From: Patiria miniata
Taxonomy: Eukaryota > Echinodermata > Asteroidea > Valvatida > Asterinidae
DNA length: 64,000 bases
Reading direction: 5' to 3'
Assembly: GCF_015706575.1 (NCBI RefSeq)
Contig: NW_024037069.1
Span: forward strand, 38,027,315 to 38,091,314
The first letter of the stretch is position 1; every line of letters starts with the position of its first letter. A program made the position numbers and the translations under genes. Below, one piece after another: positions 1 through 13,164 of the stretch. The notes under the pieces are model-generated. The model saw nothing but the letters and a program-made list of their open reading frames with translations, was not told where the DNA came from and made no database searches.

Positions 1-757
1 ACAATGCAGGTCTGTGTCCCATTTAACCTTATTTTCAAATTTCATTTTGCCATTTTCAAGGGTATTTTGGTGGCTTTTTGGTTTTTATGCTGCAATTTCC
101 ATATTCATGAGCAAATAATTATGTGACGTCATAATTATGTTGCAGCTACATGTATTTCAGCACCAAAAGTTGCCAAATTGTTTGGATATTTTGCTGTTGT
201 AGATTTTCTTTTTCTTTGGTGATTCGTTGTGTCGTGCATGGCAGTAAGCCAATGAGCAAACTGTTCTCACAAATGTTTTCAATGAACACAATTTTGGGTT
301 CACAATCTAAACAGAAAAACCTTCATCTGAACAGTGTCTTTCTGAAATGACATCATAGCAACAGCGCGCTCAGTTGTCCTGAAAAGCATGGACATTTTGT
401 TAAAGTTTACAGAGGTACACTTTTCAATAAAATTAACCAAAAGGGGATGTCCAATAATTTTAATACATTTAAGAGGAGTAGAAAGTTGCACAAAATGTGT
501 TCCTAAGAAAAATTCATTTCATGACCCCTTTAAATAAAAAATTTAAAATTAACAACAAGCAAATTTTATGATTCAAGCAATGACAAGTTTCTACATGTTG
601 AACCTGCTTTCAGTGCGTACATGCTGATTAAAAATGGAACAAACTCTATTCATGAAGTACTGATACTAATACTGAAATACTGAACGGAAACACCAACACA
701 AAACAAAGGAAAGTAACAGAAACAGAATCAAAATAAAAATATTTGAAACATTCTTAC
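1..757. other. Intron downstream of exon 3
   Basis: AT-rich sequence with no exon-like segment. It contains the CRE at 124-131. The next exon of the gene, expected to lead toward the RRM, is outside the window. Confidence 0.6.
124..131. promoter_or_regulatory. Full palindromic CRE (TGACGTCA) between direct TAATTATG repeats
   Basis: TGACGTCA, the consensus CREB/ATF site, has TAATTATG immediately on both sides in the same orientation, giving an exact 8-8-8 arrangement in an AT-rich intron downstream of exon 3. Function is not shown. Confidence 0.3.
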
Positions 758-1129
758 GTAATTCCTGACCAGTACCTGGCTGAATGTGGGCGTGGCCCCG
801 GCTTGCTCCCCGCTGACAGTGGGCGGCGGTCCCTGAACGAACCCCACTGCAGCCCCTTCCCCCGAGGGCTGGGGCTGGCTGTAGACGGGCTGGGGACCCG
901 GTCCCTCCTGGGGTTGGGTGTAAACGGCCGGCACGTCGGCTGGCTGGGGCACAACGGTGGCGGTGTACTGGGGCTGGATCTGGGGCGCCTGCTGGTAACC
1001 CTCCAGGCCGTTCTGGGCAAACTGGGGCTGCTGCTGCTGGTAGGGACCAGCGGGGAGCTGGCCCGGCATCTGGGCGGCCAACTGGCCGGGGAGTTGGTGT
1101 TGGCCTGCCATGGCGGGCATCGGATGCTG
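758..1129 (-). CDS. Internal Gln/Pro-rich exon (exon 3) of a probable Rbfox (fox-1 type) splicing regulator
   Basis: This is the best-supported coding exon in the window. On the minus strand a pyrimidine-rich tract ending TTCACAG precedes the exon, which opens CAG CAT CCG in phase 0. It encodes 118-124 residues: a Q/P/G/A-rich, cysteine-free, disordered stretch with QQQQ, QFAQNG, several PxYTxP/PVYSQP motifs and a late TVSG. Composition and high third-position GC differ sharply from the AT-rich surroundings. Two in-frame donors exist: a stronger GTAAGA after AATTAC (end 758) and CAG|GTACTG (end 776), which drops VLVRNY. RBFOX proteins carry a similar disordered segment before the RRM (remembered: QFAPPQNG, EYT repeats, TVSG then TQ at an exon end). 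The family binds UGCAUG in pre-mRNA in the nucleus. The RRM is not in the window. Family assignment is inferred, about 0.6; coding status about 0.85. Confidence 0.75.
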
Positions 1130-1738
1130 CTGTGAACAAGGGAGATAAACGGCCATCGTTAACACTCCAACTTAAAAAATATCCCCCATATCCAAAAAAA
1201 TCAATCAAATTCCAAAATCTCTAGCCACATGTCTGGTCGAACGACAGTTAAACAATCTCAGCTTCAATCTGGTAATGGTTTCCGAAGCCTCAAATCAGAT
1301 CTGGAACATCCCATTCCGATTCATCAATAACATGGAGAATGCCACGTGGTATTTCGCTTCTTGACTCTGGAGTCACTGACGAATGCAACCTGACCGGGCA
1401 TGGTCGCCGCGAAACCGCCCCCAGCCCCACCGATGCAAAAGGGATTGCCAAAGATGGTATCTCCATCAAGTTCTTAGCGATGCGAAGGCGTGGCCATGCT
1501 CGGCCATCAAAGTATCATTAACAGTAGCCAATCAAAACCAGCGGAATTTTTCACAGTTCGAGCTTTGTCAAAATAAACAATGGGCAGTGGACTGGCGACA
1601 GAAAATATTGCTCTTTAAATTCATATGCTAAGCGAAAAAAGAAAAGAAAAAAAAATGAGACCAACCTCAAGCAATATCACTTGTTGTTTTGGCCAGTAAA
1701 TGTACATGTCAGATTTGGCAATTCCAGCTTACTTCAGG

Positions 1739-1920
1739 GCCAATTAACCATTCATTGTATATAATTAGTGATTCAGACAAATGATCCAAAACTCTTAGTC
1801 TGTAATCTCCTTGACCATTACTAGATGACTGATGTGTACGATTTGAGAAATACATTTTCAGGTTTATTCACTGAGCTCTCTGTCATAATGATATTACATG
1901 TACACAATGCTGGAATTGTA
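1739..1920. repeat. Interspersed repeat, family E, copy 1
   Basis: About 180 bp matches 27209-27388, with long shared runs such as ATGATCCAAAACTC, AGTCTGTAATCTCCTTG and GAGAAATACATTTTCAGG. It is noncoding. Adjacent sequence (about 1958-2035) contains GCTTAGCAG-type motifs also seen near 13.2 and 27.4 kb. Element class unknown. Confidence 0.6.
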
Positions 1921-4900
1921 CACAGGCAACTAATTTCTGTACTAAGCACACATCTAACCTCAGCAAATTCTGCGCTTAGCAGATAAATGTACAGGATATT
2001 GGCTCCTGTGACCAAAAATCAAATTCTGCTTACAAAATACTGGAGTCTGAGAAAACTGCAAAACGAACACGACTGATGGCCCGACTCACCTGTGATCCTC
2101 TAAAAGACAACTGCGGCATAAGTACAAGCAGTACATGTACACTTGTACATGTATACAGTTCATCCACTGACCTGATAAAACTGTTTTGTTCGCAATCGAG
2201 GAATGGCACAACTTTATATCAGACGCCCAACTGTCTAATATCCATAAAAGTACAGGCAGATTATCTGCCTCAGATATTTTAGCTTAAAAACTGGTCCCAT
2301 TAGCAGATTTTATCCATCCAAAATCAAAAACAGGAAGTGCAGATTATACTACAAATGGTCATTTATGGCCATCTATCTCAATGGTCGTAAACAGTTAATA
2401 TTTCCAGGGTAAAGCCCTCCTTTTTCCTAATTCTCAAGGAAAACGGGAAGATGCTCAGCTCAAGCTTCACGTAATGGCATCGGGTTGTGTAAGCAATGAC
2501 GCAAATGGCAAAACTGGCGAAACCTTTTCAGAGGAAGATATATCGATCCATCGCTGATGCGAACTGCCGAAGAATATCATCCACGTTTTCGCTCTTCTCT
2601 TTTTTAGTAAAAACTCTTGTCCTGCAGTCGTGCGGGTATCACAAGTAATCAAGCATCAATGTATCATGTACTACTTTCCTTAGCTCATCGGAAAAACTCA
2701 TTCTAGTCTTACATTTCACCCCCAAAAATCACAAACTGTCTTGGTTATGTCTTGGAGTCATGTCTTGGTTGGAAGATCATAAAAATGGCTTACTGGAGAT
2801 TAAACCCAGGAAGAAGGGAAAAAAGACAGTCAGGGGAAAATGACCGAGGTAATGGCTGGCAGTAAAAGTGATTCATTGCAATGTGCTAGGCCTGTCAGAG
2901 TTGACATTTACCACAGTAAATATGACATTATGCAGAAGTTGAGTAAGCAAAGAACACATATTTTAACCTATACTGAAAGACTGACAATACACTAGTTCAT
3001 GTAGCTCACATCAATGCGGGTAGATTTGTTATTTAAACAAGAGTTGTCGTTCGTTCGGCAGAATCTCATTCCTGAGTGAACGCCATAGGTCCATCAAAAT
3101 GAATTTTCAACAAAAAGCTACATGTAAAGAAAGAAGCTACATTGTAATTTGATGTCGAAAAGGGCCATTCACTCCGTGTCTAAGACACACCCAATCTTAA
3201 AGTTTTGGCTCAATGTTTGGAAGACATTGAGCTGACAATGGTTTCTAAAATATGTTACAGTTCCGTCGGAGCCAAATTTAAACTTTTCATACTGTTCAAT
3301 GCTGTATTGTGTTCTCTACCTACAGTTACTTACAGGTGTGGTTTTGAGCTTCTGAACTTTTTACAATCAAACTCAGTAGGACTCCAGTCCCCAAACCCCC
3401 CTGCTTATTTGTGCAGATGAACCGAGTTTGCCAGGGCTGGCTGGCCGGCTTGAATAAAATCAGCTCAAACTGCAATCAGTGACATTACATGAAATATAAA
3501 TTGTACTGTTTAGCCTACCCACTCACAAATCCTCTCCACACAATGTATTCCACAGCCAGTAAATCATACAAGTACGTGACATTTCACATAGACAGTCTTG
3601 ATAACTTCACACCATTAAAATGATATCTGCAATGATACTTTTACAATTATTATTTTCTTGCCTTCGATCAAATTCACTCCCACACGTGAAAGGTTGCCTC
3701 CATGCACTTTCTATCCCCCACAGCTATTAAAGCTTATATACCAATACGTGCTGCAAAAAATTAATTCACGCTCACCAAGTCTAGAAACAGTGAGACTGTT
3801 ATCTTACATGTAAATATTCACGGTCTCCCTTCCTATGTACCTCAAAACCTGTCCATCTTCACAAATACAGCTCTTCATCTGTTCAATAAATAGAATTACG
3901 CGGGCATAATTTTTTTGTTCATATACGCTTTTCATGTGCCGACACAAATCTCGGTGCGAAGCATGTGCGTTGGGAATGCTTGTTCTGCAGATTGCAATAA
4001 CAAGCACTGTTTGTCAAGTGGAGGGTGCTCCACGACTAATTGTGTGCGTGCATACTGGACGCGGACTTAATTGCATTAAAGGTCATTAGTGTGTCAAGTC
4101 CATGTTTGTTCCCTGCCTGAGCGAATGTGTAAAAACAGTATTTGAGCGGAATATTAAGTTCGTTGAGGTAGAATTGCTTTTCACAATCTAATTTGTGTCT
4201 CAAGAGGGGGCTTGATAACTGCGAAGCTGATTTATGTTTTCCTTTTACATTTTTTAAATCCAAACAAAAACCAACATGTAAGATGCTTAGGTCATTAAGA
4301 CCATTTACTTAGCGGTCTTGTGTCGTTTTCCTGCAAGTTCTCTCTTTGTAAGACACCCAAAAGAATCAAGACTTAATGTCAGAGTAATATAGTAAGACAA
4401 TTTCACCTGAAAGACCTCTGTTTACACACATGTAATTTTGTTAGTGGGTCCACTGGTCACCACCACAATAAGAACTTATAATGCAATTTTCTTTTCCAAA
4501 GTTGTAAAGGTTGAAGCTGGCATTCAAGTCAATTTTGTCAAAGACCAATCTCTTCATTACATGTTCAACGAGGATTGAGTTTCCCCGGTTCTTTCCAGAA
4601 CCTCACAAACTCACAATTAAGAGATCTGTCACACAGTGCTAACGTAAACTTAATCTTATTGCTATCTCCACCATGCAAACCTTCAAATCTTATACAACCA
4701 GGATTCTTCATAAATGGCACAACTACGAAACAATAAAAAACTTGATAGCAAAACCAAGCTATACGCTAAGTAACGTTACGTCTACATTATTGGCCATGGC
4801 CAGAAATAACAAACGCTTCTATAGGAAGCAGATTCAGCTGTTCTATAAGTGCGTACAATTCCATACTCATTGCCAAGTACATGTACATGTAAAGATCTAA

Positions 4901-5628
4901 CACACATACATGTATCATGACCCTTGCTCCTAAAGCGGTTCCGTATGTTCCTGCCGGAGTCTTTGGTTAGTCAAGCGTAAGACACAATTGGCATGCATTA
5001 CAAGTCCACACCAAATCTGTCTGAGTCAAAGAAAGATGGAAAGAATAACACCAATACCTTGGGTGCAGCCATACCGGTACGATTATTCCAGACAAACTGT
5101 TTCAAAGTCGGAAAAGAAGACTGTTGTATTATTCCCGGAAGCTTGGGGAAGCTGTGGTGCAACGACGTTACTCTCAAGTCGGCTTATCAAGTGACGTGTG
5201 AGTTGGAGCTGGCCGGAATGCTGAACTTAAAAAGAGCAATATGCTGGGAGGTGTGAGGCAGCGAAGGGTTACATTGACAGCGAGGAATTAAGGGGAGGGA
5301 AGACTTGTGGGGGAAGGCGTATGAGACAAAGGCGACAGACTTGCATCGCGTTCAGCACCGGAGTGTGACATCTCGTCGTGGGCCGTCGGTGTTGCGTAGC
5401 CGGACTGTATAAGTTGGGACCAGCCCGCCTGATGGCTTATTAATCACACGGTGTCTTTGTCACTTAACTGGACTAGCGATATGATATGAAAGCGATGATC
5501 ATGTCGCACGTTATCATCTGGCGAGGTATCGTTTTTGGAAACGCAATACTCGGCTAGCTGTCCGTGGCTATCAGTGACTAATTATATTACAATAACTTGT
5601 CTTAAAGTGAGAGTCAAGGTACATGAAT

Positions 5629-5772
5629 CAGGCATGCAACTGGGAATTTATAAAAAACGAGGAAACTCCAAACCACACAAGACTTTGTACAGTGTTTTTC
5701 AATTTGTAATGGCATTCATGTGAAGTAAAAAAACAAGGAAATCAGCAGATCCGAGAAAAAGTTGCAGGCCTG
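5629..5772. mobile_element. Short MITE, family A, copy 1, with 6-bp target duplication
   Basis: A 144-bp element has terminal inverted repeats CAGGCATGCAACT / AGTTGCAGGCCTG. It is flanked exactly by ATGAAT on both sides (5623-5628 and 5773-5778). The interior matches 35376-35524 closely, including the shared run AGGAAACTCCAAACCACACA. It is noncoding. A 6-bp duplication does not fit the usual hAT, Tc1/mariner or piggyBac sizes. Confidence 0.7.
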
Positions 5773-6301
5773 ATGAATGTTACATGTTGTTACCTGTGAG
5801 GGTTGCTTAATTTTATCTAAAATAAAAGATCGCAAGGTATTTAAGAACAAAGAAAGCACTAGCCTTTTTCCAGGTTCAAAACGGTACGCCCCTTTTACAG
5901 AAAGCCGCAATTTTTTGCCTTTTCTTTAAAAAAATTATTGGTATGAAAAAGTGCCCACAAAGAATTTAAAAACATAAACCAAATATATGTCCACATGATA
6001 TAAGTCTGGTGGACCATATTTCACCATTATCGTAATACCTACATGACCTAGTTTATCACATCTGTAAAATCATGCTTCATCAGATTATGTGTACGATGTT
6101 ATAAAAATGAGTTTCTAGCAATTCAGGTAAAATGTGCATTTCTGGAAATGCATCCCGCCCACACACAAAAACCCAAACCAACTAGCCAATTGTCGCAGAA
6201 GACATGAGGGACCATCTCCAAATCGCTGCTATGGGCGCCGCCGCAAACCTCCGATAAAGGTCCAACCATACAGAATTGGTAAGACTCCTAGATTTCGTAT
6301 G

Positions 6302-6823
6302 TTAAAGGGAATATACATCATTTGCTTTTGCTGTGATTTTCAGAAATGGATGGAATTGGGGGGTTGGAAATATATAGCAAATATAGTTACACTGACTTTT
6401 TTGAGGTTTTGGGTTCGAAAATGCTATAAAAACCAAGAAAAACAATCGTTTTCCTGTAGTCTGGTTCCCTGACTCCATATAAGAAGGAACAGAGCAGTTT
6501 ACATACATTGGGGAATTGTAAGGTCAGGGAACCAGTCTAGCTGGCTTGTACCCGTTCATAGGTGTGTAATCGATTGCAAACAAGTGCGATGGTCAATTGG
6601 GGCCAGTATTTGAAAAAAAGCCAGTTTTTTCCAACGCTGGTCGGCCGACCAGCGTTGGAAATTGATACAAAAATACCACTTTTCTTGAAAATGACAGTAT
6701 ACCAGGTGCCATAATTTTACAGGATGCTTTACACTGTCATTCACTAACAGTCCAGCAAGGTATTTCAAAATGATTTGGTAGTTTTATTTTTTGATGTTTG
6801 CAAATGTTGTATTTTCCCTTTAA
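6302..6823. mobile_element. MITE, family B, copy 1, TTAA-ended, with a perfect internal palindrome
   Basis: This is a 522-bp noncoding element. The ends are TTAAAGGGAATATACA and TTTTCCCTTTAA, continuing inward as CATTTGC/GCAAATG, so the inverted repeats are about 24 bp. A second copy lies at 22635-23161. TTAA at both ends could be a piggyBac or Kolobok type target duplication or part of the inverted repeat. The centre carries a perfect palindrome at 6628-6661 with core CCAACGCTGGTCGG. Confidence 0.7.
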
Positions 6824-7423
6824 GTCCGGACCCTTCCTGTTTATAGAGAGTCCTCAATTGCTGTAGCACTCCATTAGCACCGGACCCAATTTGCATGATT
6901 ATTAACATCCCGGAATGAACCACCTGGGGTATACCAAAACATGCACATCAAGAACCCAACAGCCACCAGAGCACAGATGCCTTCTGCGCCCCTTATATGC
7001 CCCTCCTCCCCTATATCATCCCGACCTTTTTTCAGGGCCCGTAATTTATTATATTAATATTCCTAAGTGAGATGGGCTTGTTCAGTAGAATTTTGCACAG
7101 GAATTGAAGAAATAATAATCGAGTGTTTACGACAGATGTCGGCAGCATGGCTGAGTGAGTTCTGTAATAATAAGCTTTTCCCGTCGTCAGGCATAAACAG
7201 GTTGAAAGCTGTACACATAATTTTTGTCTGGCCTTTATTTTTTTTATTTCAACATGAGTCCCTTTGTAACAGCTGCCACCAATAAGAGACATGAATGATG
7301 GCATCACATTCATGCAGTTTCCTCCCTCAACGTGAGCTCTACTTTTTGGGGGGCTAAGATTTGGAAAACATCTTGATTCTTTCAGGAGATTAAAAAGGGT
7401 AAATTTTGCTGAAGCAGTTGAAT

Positions 7424-7442
7424 CCCCCCCCCCCCCCCCCCC
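7424..7442. repeat. Poly-C tract (19 C)
   Basis: An uninterrupted run of cytosines lies beside the LINE tail. It is one of about fifteen G/C homopolymers of nine bases or more in the window. Confidence 0.9.
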
Positions 7443-7451
7443 GCATTTTTA

Positions 7452-7645
7452 AAAATTTTATAATAATAATAATAATAATAACTGGATTTATAGAGCACCA
7501 AATTGCCAAAGGATACAAGGCGCTGAAACAAAGAAAGAAGAACCACAGAAAGAACAACAGAAAAACAACAAGGGCGTACGACCAGCTATGGTGTGGGGAA
7601 AAAATGGGTTTTGAGAGCCTTTTTGAAGATTGGCACAGTATCGGA
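7452..7645 (-). mobile_element. LINE 3' end (CR1/L2-like), 5'-truncated
   Basis: Reading the minus strand, the frame encodes TVPIFKKALKTHFFPTP and then TAG (at 7588-7586). This is the recognisable C-terminal tail of CR1/L2-type non-LTR reverse transcriptases. A 3' UTR follows with a GCGCCTTG...GCTCTATAAAT hairpin-like tail, ending in (TTA)n at 7481-7459. Nothing of the catalytic domains remains, as expected of 5'-truncated insertions. Confidence 0.65.
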
Positions 7646-10600
7646 ATTTCTATCTTTGCACTGGTGAATTTATGCATGATTATTCCCTGAAAATGAACAA
7701 ATGCTTGCGAAAGGCATTCAAAAATGCATTTAAATAAAAGACTCTATTTGAATGTCAAAATTTCCGTAAAAAAGGTCTGTTTGTTAGCATTGCCAAGTAA
7801 ACACTAAACACAATAATCACTTCTCGGCTGCTAATCAGTAATGTCTAAAATGTACCGGTACTTCCCATCACGTCTCAAGTATTATCCTTAGTACCGGTAC
7901 ACTATGGGTATAACCATAGAGCAAGGACCTTAACCCACCAATTGGCAATATCATGGTCACAACTCTTCACAAGTCCATCACAAGTCATCCTGTACCAAGT
8001 CAATTCTCAAGCTATTCAAAAGAGGTGTGATTAAAGCTTTCCCTAGTTATCCTTCAATCCCAGCAACTTGTGACATAGCTTGTGAAAGGACTTGGTTTTA
8101 CTTTTGACCAGACTTGCTATGCTTTACAACACTTCAGATCTGATCTATCCAAGCTCCAGCTGCAGCACCCACCCACTACAAAAGACCAAAAGCCCATCAA
8201 CCTTCCAGCTTACAAGGTGACAAAATCCCCAGCTCAAAACCATTGATCCCCTTCCTCTCAACATACACCCAGGTACTCTATTGTCATGAAAATAGCCCCC
8301 ATTTAGACACCTAATTGTCCTCATTCATATCCACTTCCCCTGACAAGGTCTCAACAATAGACACATGTTAAAAGCCATCGCCTTCACAATCGATCTCGCC
8401 ACCTGACATGACCCACATTTTTTGTATAGAGGAAGGAGAGTAAGGTGCATACACCCAGACACAATTAGGTGCTTTACAGGTGGAATTGACTGTAGCAAGT
8501 CCCATTGTTGGCAGGTGTGTGAGTGCCCATTCATGGGTCTGTTAGGTACACCAGAGTTTTATGAATGGGATGCCGTGATTCGCTTCTAGGTGCTGCTTAT
8601 ACTGGGCTGACTGGAAAGTGAATCATGGAGCTTCATGGTGAAATCAACTTTGAATTGAAAACAAGTTATTTGCAATTTTTGCAAGTTATTTTCTACACTT
8701 GTGACACATTCCATGCGTTTGTTTATGGTGTAAATCGAGGACACACACGTGCAACATCATCGGTGAATTGAGGACAGGAACCAAATCGAGGATGACCTCG
8801 ATTAGAAAACATGTGCAAAACCAATGAGAGCTGTTGCAAAAAAGTTGAAGTACAAACAAAGGAAAAAGGAAGAGGAACAAAAGAAAACCCTCGATTTACA
8901 ACATAAACAAACGTGGGTGTACATGTACCGGTACGTTGTATGTATCTTTGCAAGACCCTTCTACTAAATTCGTGATGTGGCAACAATAGTATCTTTACTA
9001 AGACTGAGAGAATTAAAATTTCAAATATTCCAAACATTTGAACAAGTTGATGTACATGTATTAGAAAACATTCATTCATGTATTTCACTCAAATGGAATA
9101 GATCAATTGAAAGAAACTTATTAAATCTAATAACATCCACGGAGATCAGTAGACACTTACCGGTACCTTTCCAAAGGGCATCCAATGAAAATCCCAATTA
9201 TGGAATGTAACCTTCATGAAAAAAAATTAATTTGCAACACAATATTTTTTAATGAGAATCAAAGAACACCATACACGAAAGACGCTTGCTGTACACCCGA
9301 ATTGAAGAAATATGTCCAAGGATAGTAGACTTGAAGCCAAAACAGAGGACACAAATTTTGAGTCTGTTAGTGTTACCAACACAAAGACAGCAGGCTGACC
9401 AGATGCATGGAGCTGGGTACTAGACCAGATACAGTACCTCAAGACCTACAATGCAATTATAATCTTCATATTGCTCGGACGGATTTTGTACACGTACCGG
9501 GACCGGCCTATTTCTAGCTGTACACGTACTCGCTGACACACTATAAACAAGGCCTCCGGGGGAAAGACCAATGATTTGTGATTCCACCATCGAAAAAATT
9601 AATCTCGTTCGTACTTCCAGAATGGACAGGGTTTTATGGTTTAACCTATGAGGGACATACATGGACACGTACAGGGAAGCCGATAATTAAGTTCGGTGCC
9701 ACACAGGAAATCTGTGACAAGAATTGCCACATCGTATGTATCCTACAAAGCGAAAGGCTTTTAAAAATGAATTTCGGTGAGGAACGACAATATGCAATTA
9801 AGTCCCAATAGGAACAAAAAGAGGGAAATTCCATGGTAACTGATGGTTTGGAGGGGATCTTCGTCAACTCTGTGCTATTATTCTATAAAGCCAAGGCATT
9901 GAGGATGATTTTTTTCTCGTAGAAGATCACTTGAAAATTAAGTGTCTAAACTACAAAAAAAAGGGCCAACAAAATAAAGTTCAGTTGGTGTGGCAACTGA
10001 CGTTACAGTTTGTAATGACAAAATCAGTTTTAAGCTGCCACATATAGACGATGTGTTTCTCACAAGACTTCACTAACTTAAAATGAGTTTACACAGTACA
10101 AACTTTGAAATGAGCACATCCAATTTTCCAAACCCTAACAGGCTTGTTTGTGAATAACACCATTTTGGGGGTTACCAAAAAAACCCATGAATCCCAGGTG
10201 TTCCCAAGCCCGCTGGAACATACCGTATTTCAGCCAAGGGCAGGGGGGGGGGGGCTGGGGGCTGGGCTGGGCTGTGCATTCGTGTCTACTAAATGTACCG
10301 GGGTAGGGGGTGCTTTACCGTACTATATTCCAGCACCCCATCTAAAAAGTCCGGGGTGCTGAAGCACCCACAACACCCCCCCCCCTGTTCCCGCAGGCCT
10401 GGGTGCGCCCCCCCCCCCCTCCCTGTTCAAATGTGCAACAGGCAACAGCTGGCAGTCCAGTTGCCCCCTTCCCTTTCCCTCCAAAACATGTGGTTCTAAA
10501 TCCAGCCTTGCATGGTATTTCTACTGTTAGTATTATTAGTACTCACAGTCTAATGGTCTAACGTCTTTCGCTCAATATATGGCCCATATCAAACGGTTGG

Positions 10601-13164
10601 AAAAGCCCGATGTCCAAATCATAAATTCATCCTCTGTACATACATGTACCAGGTAGCCTACGGTATATATTTTATTATCTTATAATTTAAACAGGTTCTT
10701 TTCAAAACCACACACAGTCACAAAAGTGACATATGACTCTATGGTGCTACCGCAAATGTTACACGTTTTGACCTATAATAATAGTCATTTTTTTGCTGGT
10801 TAAAATATAATGTACATGTTCAGTAATACATGTAAGATGTAATAATATTCAGTTGCTGTCCCTAAAAATACATGTATAGCATTACAAACACACAATGCAG
10901 GGCTCGAAAACTAGCACTCTGGCCTACACCGCGTTATGGGGAAGTTTTTTTTATTGTTGGCAAATTAGGACCGAGTTATGGGCCTTTCTGCTGTCCCCAC
11001 AGCATTTTTGGTTCCCACAAATGTCTCGTGCAGATGAGTTGTTTGTCCCCACAACTACGGAACAAGACTGTGTGTACTTGTAGTTGTACTCTCTCTAAAT
11101 TTCTAGCGCTGGATAAACACAGAGGGCAGAATTTATAGTCATTATTATGCAGGGTACGCGCACAGCCGTGCAGCATAATGTTATCTTTGCCGGCATTGTA
11201 CAGACATTGCCGTCGGCAAAGGACCCTCCTAATTAAATCTTTGGCAGCAATTATCGGAGATTAGAGGCAAGAAAATTGATTATTTTTTACATGGGTAGGT
11301 TACACCGGTACCCGTGGGTGAAGGTGGCCGGTCACCGACAAGACGGTTGGCCATACACTGGAGCAGTATGGAGGGGATTCGCAGTTTGTTTCTGAAGTTT
11401 CTATCAATATTGGTGAAGTATGCTTTATGTATAATCACGCAGCAGAATTGATAGGAAATTAATCTAAAGTCTACTAAAATGTTCAAGATGATTTTATTAT
11501 GTTCAATTCTTTTTGGAGGCCACTTCAAATGTCACTTTCGGAAGCCACTTCAACTTTAACAGTAAAACAACGTCTAAACCAACAATAGGCATTGAATATG
11601 TACAAGAAACATTTTTCAACTGCTATTTTCTCCAAAAAAATCAGAGCGATTTATACCTTAAGAAGTGATCCGGAGTTTTTTAAATTTTGCAATGCCATTT
11701 TGAAATTCCAGGTGAAATATGTCAGTGAGTGGCGTTCTGTTCTGAAAAGAACAATTCTAATGAAATGCTGCATCAGAAAATTTGAAAGGTGAATAATCAT
11801 CTTCATCTACTTGAATTAATTTTACTTTCTTTTATTAGGCAATATAGGCTATCTGGTTTCTGAAATTAAGTCAACATCTGGATTTATACGTGAATAAATT
11901 ACTAAAAATTAATTGAAATTGAAAACTTACAATTGGGAATGCCATATTTACATAAAAATTTGATGCCGGGTTCAGATCTTGGGGCGTTTTTGTCAAAACA
12001 AACTAAATTGATTTGTTTTATTCCTTCCCTATTATGGTAAGGAAATCTGAGCAGATTGATTAAAAACATGTGGTGTTTTGCCCCAGACAGTAAAGTAAAC
12101 TCCCAATCAATTTCTTTTCATCTCCTTGCCAGCTGGTGTGTCCGATATTTACATGATAGAAAGTTGAGTGTTGGCCGAGAGACACCGCAATGTTGACTTG
12201 TATTTTTTTCACTTAGTGTGTGTGTTTGTGAGGCATTGAGCCCAATGGTCGGGCACCAGTGATGGCCAACTGCACTGTGTAATGCACTGTTTACCAATTT
12301 TCAATCAGATGAAAACTGTTCGCACTTGCCATACGAACATGGACTAGTACGCACTGTTAGTCCACAACAAGAAAACCATTCACAGTTTTTATATCACAAA
12401 CTTTCACCAACAGATTCTTCCTTTCAGATTACAACTTTTCACAACACTTTCCAGAAAAAAAAACTGTGAAAACAAACATGCCCAAAGGACAAACTAACTT
12501 TCAACAATTTCTTTTCACAAATCCCTCAAAAACAAACGGCAAGAAACCCGATTATAAAACCGGCACGCGTCTGTTTCTTCCCGTACCCACCGGCCCAAAT
12601 CAGATTAAACCGGTTTCGTCCAGTATTTGCCAAGTCACTAAACAACATCCCTAATCATATTACATGCACTAAAAGCACCACAAGGGGGAGTGGGCGGTGT
12701 CAATTTTAAGATCATTTTTGGATTTCTTTCTTTCTTCATCCCGCGGATATATGGGCTCTTCAGTCGTTATTAAGAGTCCATTAGGTTGTCCGCCATCTTG
12801 TGAGTGTTTGCTTTGGTTTATGATTAGGCCCTAAGCCCGCAGGATGTAGCTGTTACTATTCAGTGATTGGTCAGTGGGTCATTTTAGGAACCATGCCCTG
12901 TCTTTACATGAACGACAAATAGTACCAATTCTTTTTTTTCTTTTTTTCAGTTCCAATGAATGAAAGTCATAAACAAAAAAACACAAACACAAGATCTTGC
13001 GAACAAACCCTTTAAAACAAGTGAAGGAGATTTTCTCCTGGGTGATAATAACATTAAGAGTTTTACGTTTGTGGACCATTTTGAAGCAGCATGGAAATTT
13101 ACTAAGCACGAAAAGGTTTGAAAATCAAGACCCACTTTCACGGCTCTGCTAACCACAGAATTTC

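Noticed and set aside
666-1208. 180-codon minus frame and a 130-codon plus frame over exon 3
   Set aside because: Both are other-frame shadows of the GC-rich exon 3; splice sites and the Q/P-rich frame fit only one reading.
1290-1466. 58-codon minus-strand ATG ORF in the GC-rich block upstream of exon 3
   Set aside because: It has no credible donor before its stop and several overlapping frames are open here from base composition alone. A local promoter is possible but not shown.
10205-10450. G/C-run region with GGGTGCTG and CAGCACCC motifs
   Set aside because: It may be a decayed element but no ends or duplications could be fixed.
12775-12800. ATGGCGGAC start with YY1-like motif on the minus strand
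   Set aside because: The frame ends after eight codons and there is no donor; kept only as a motif note.
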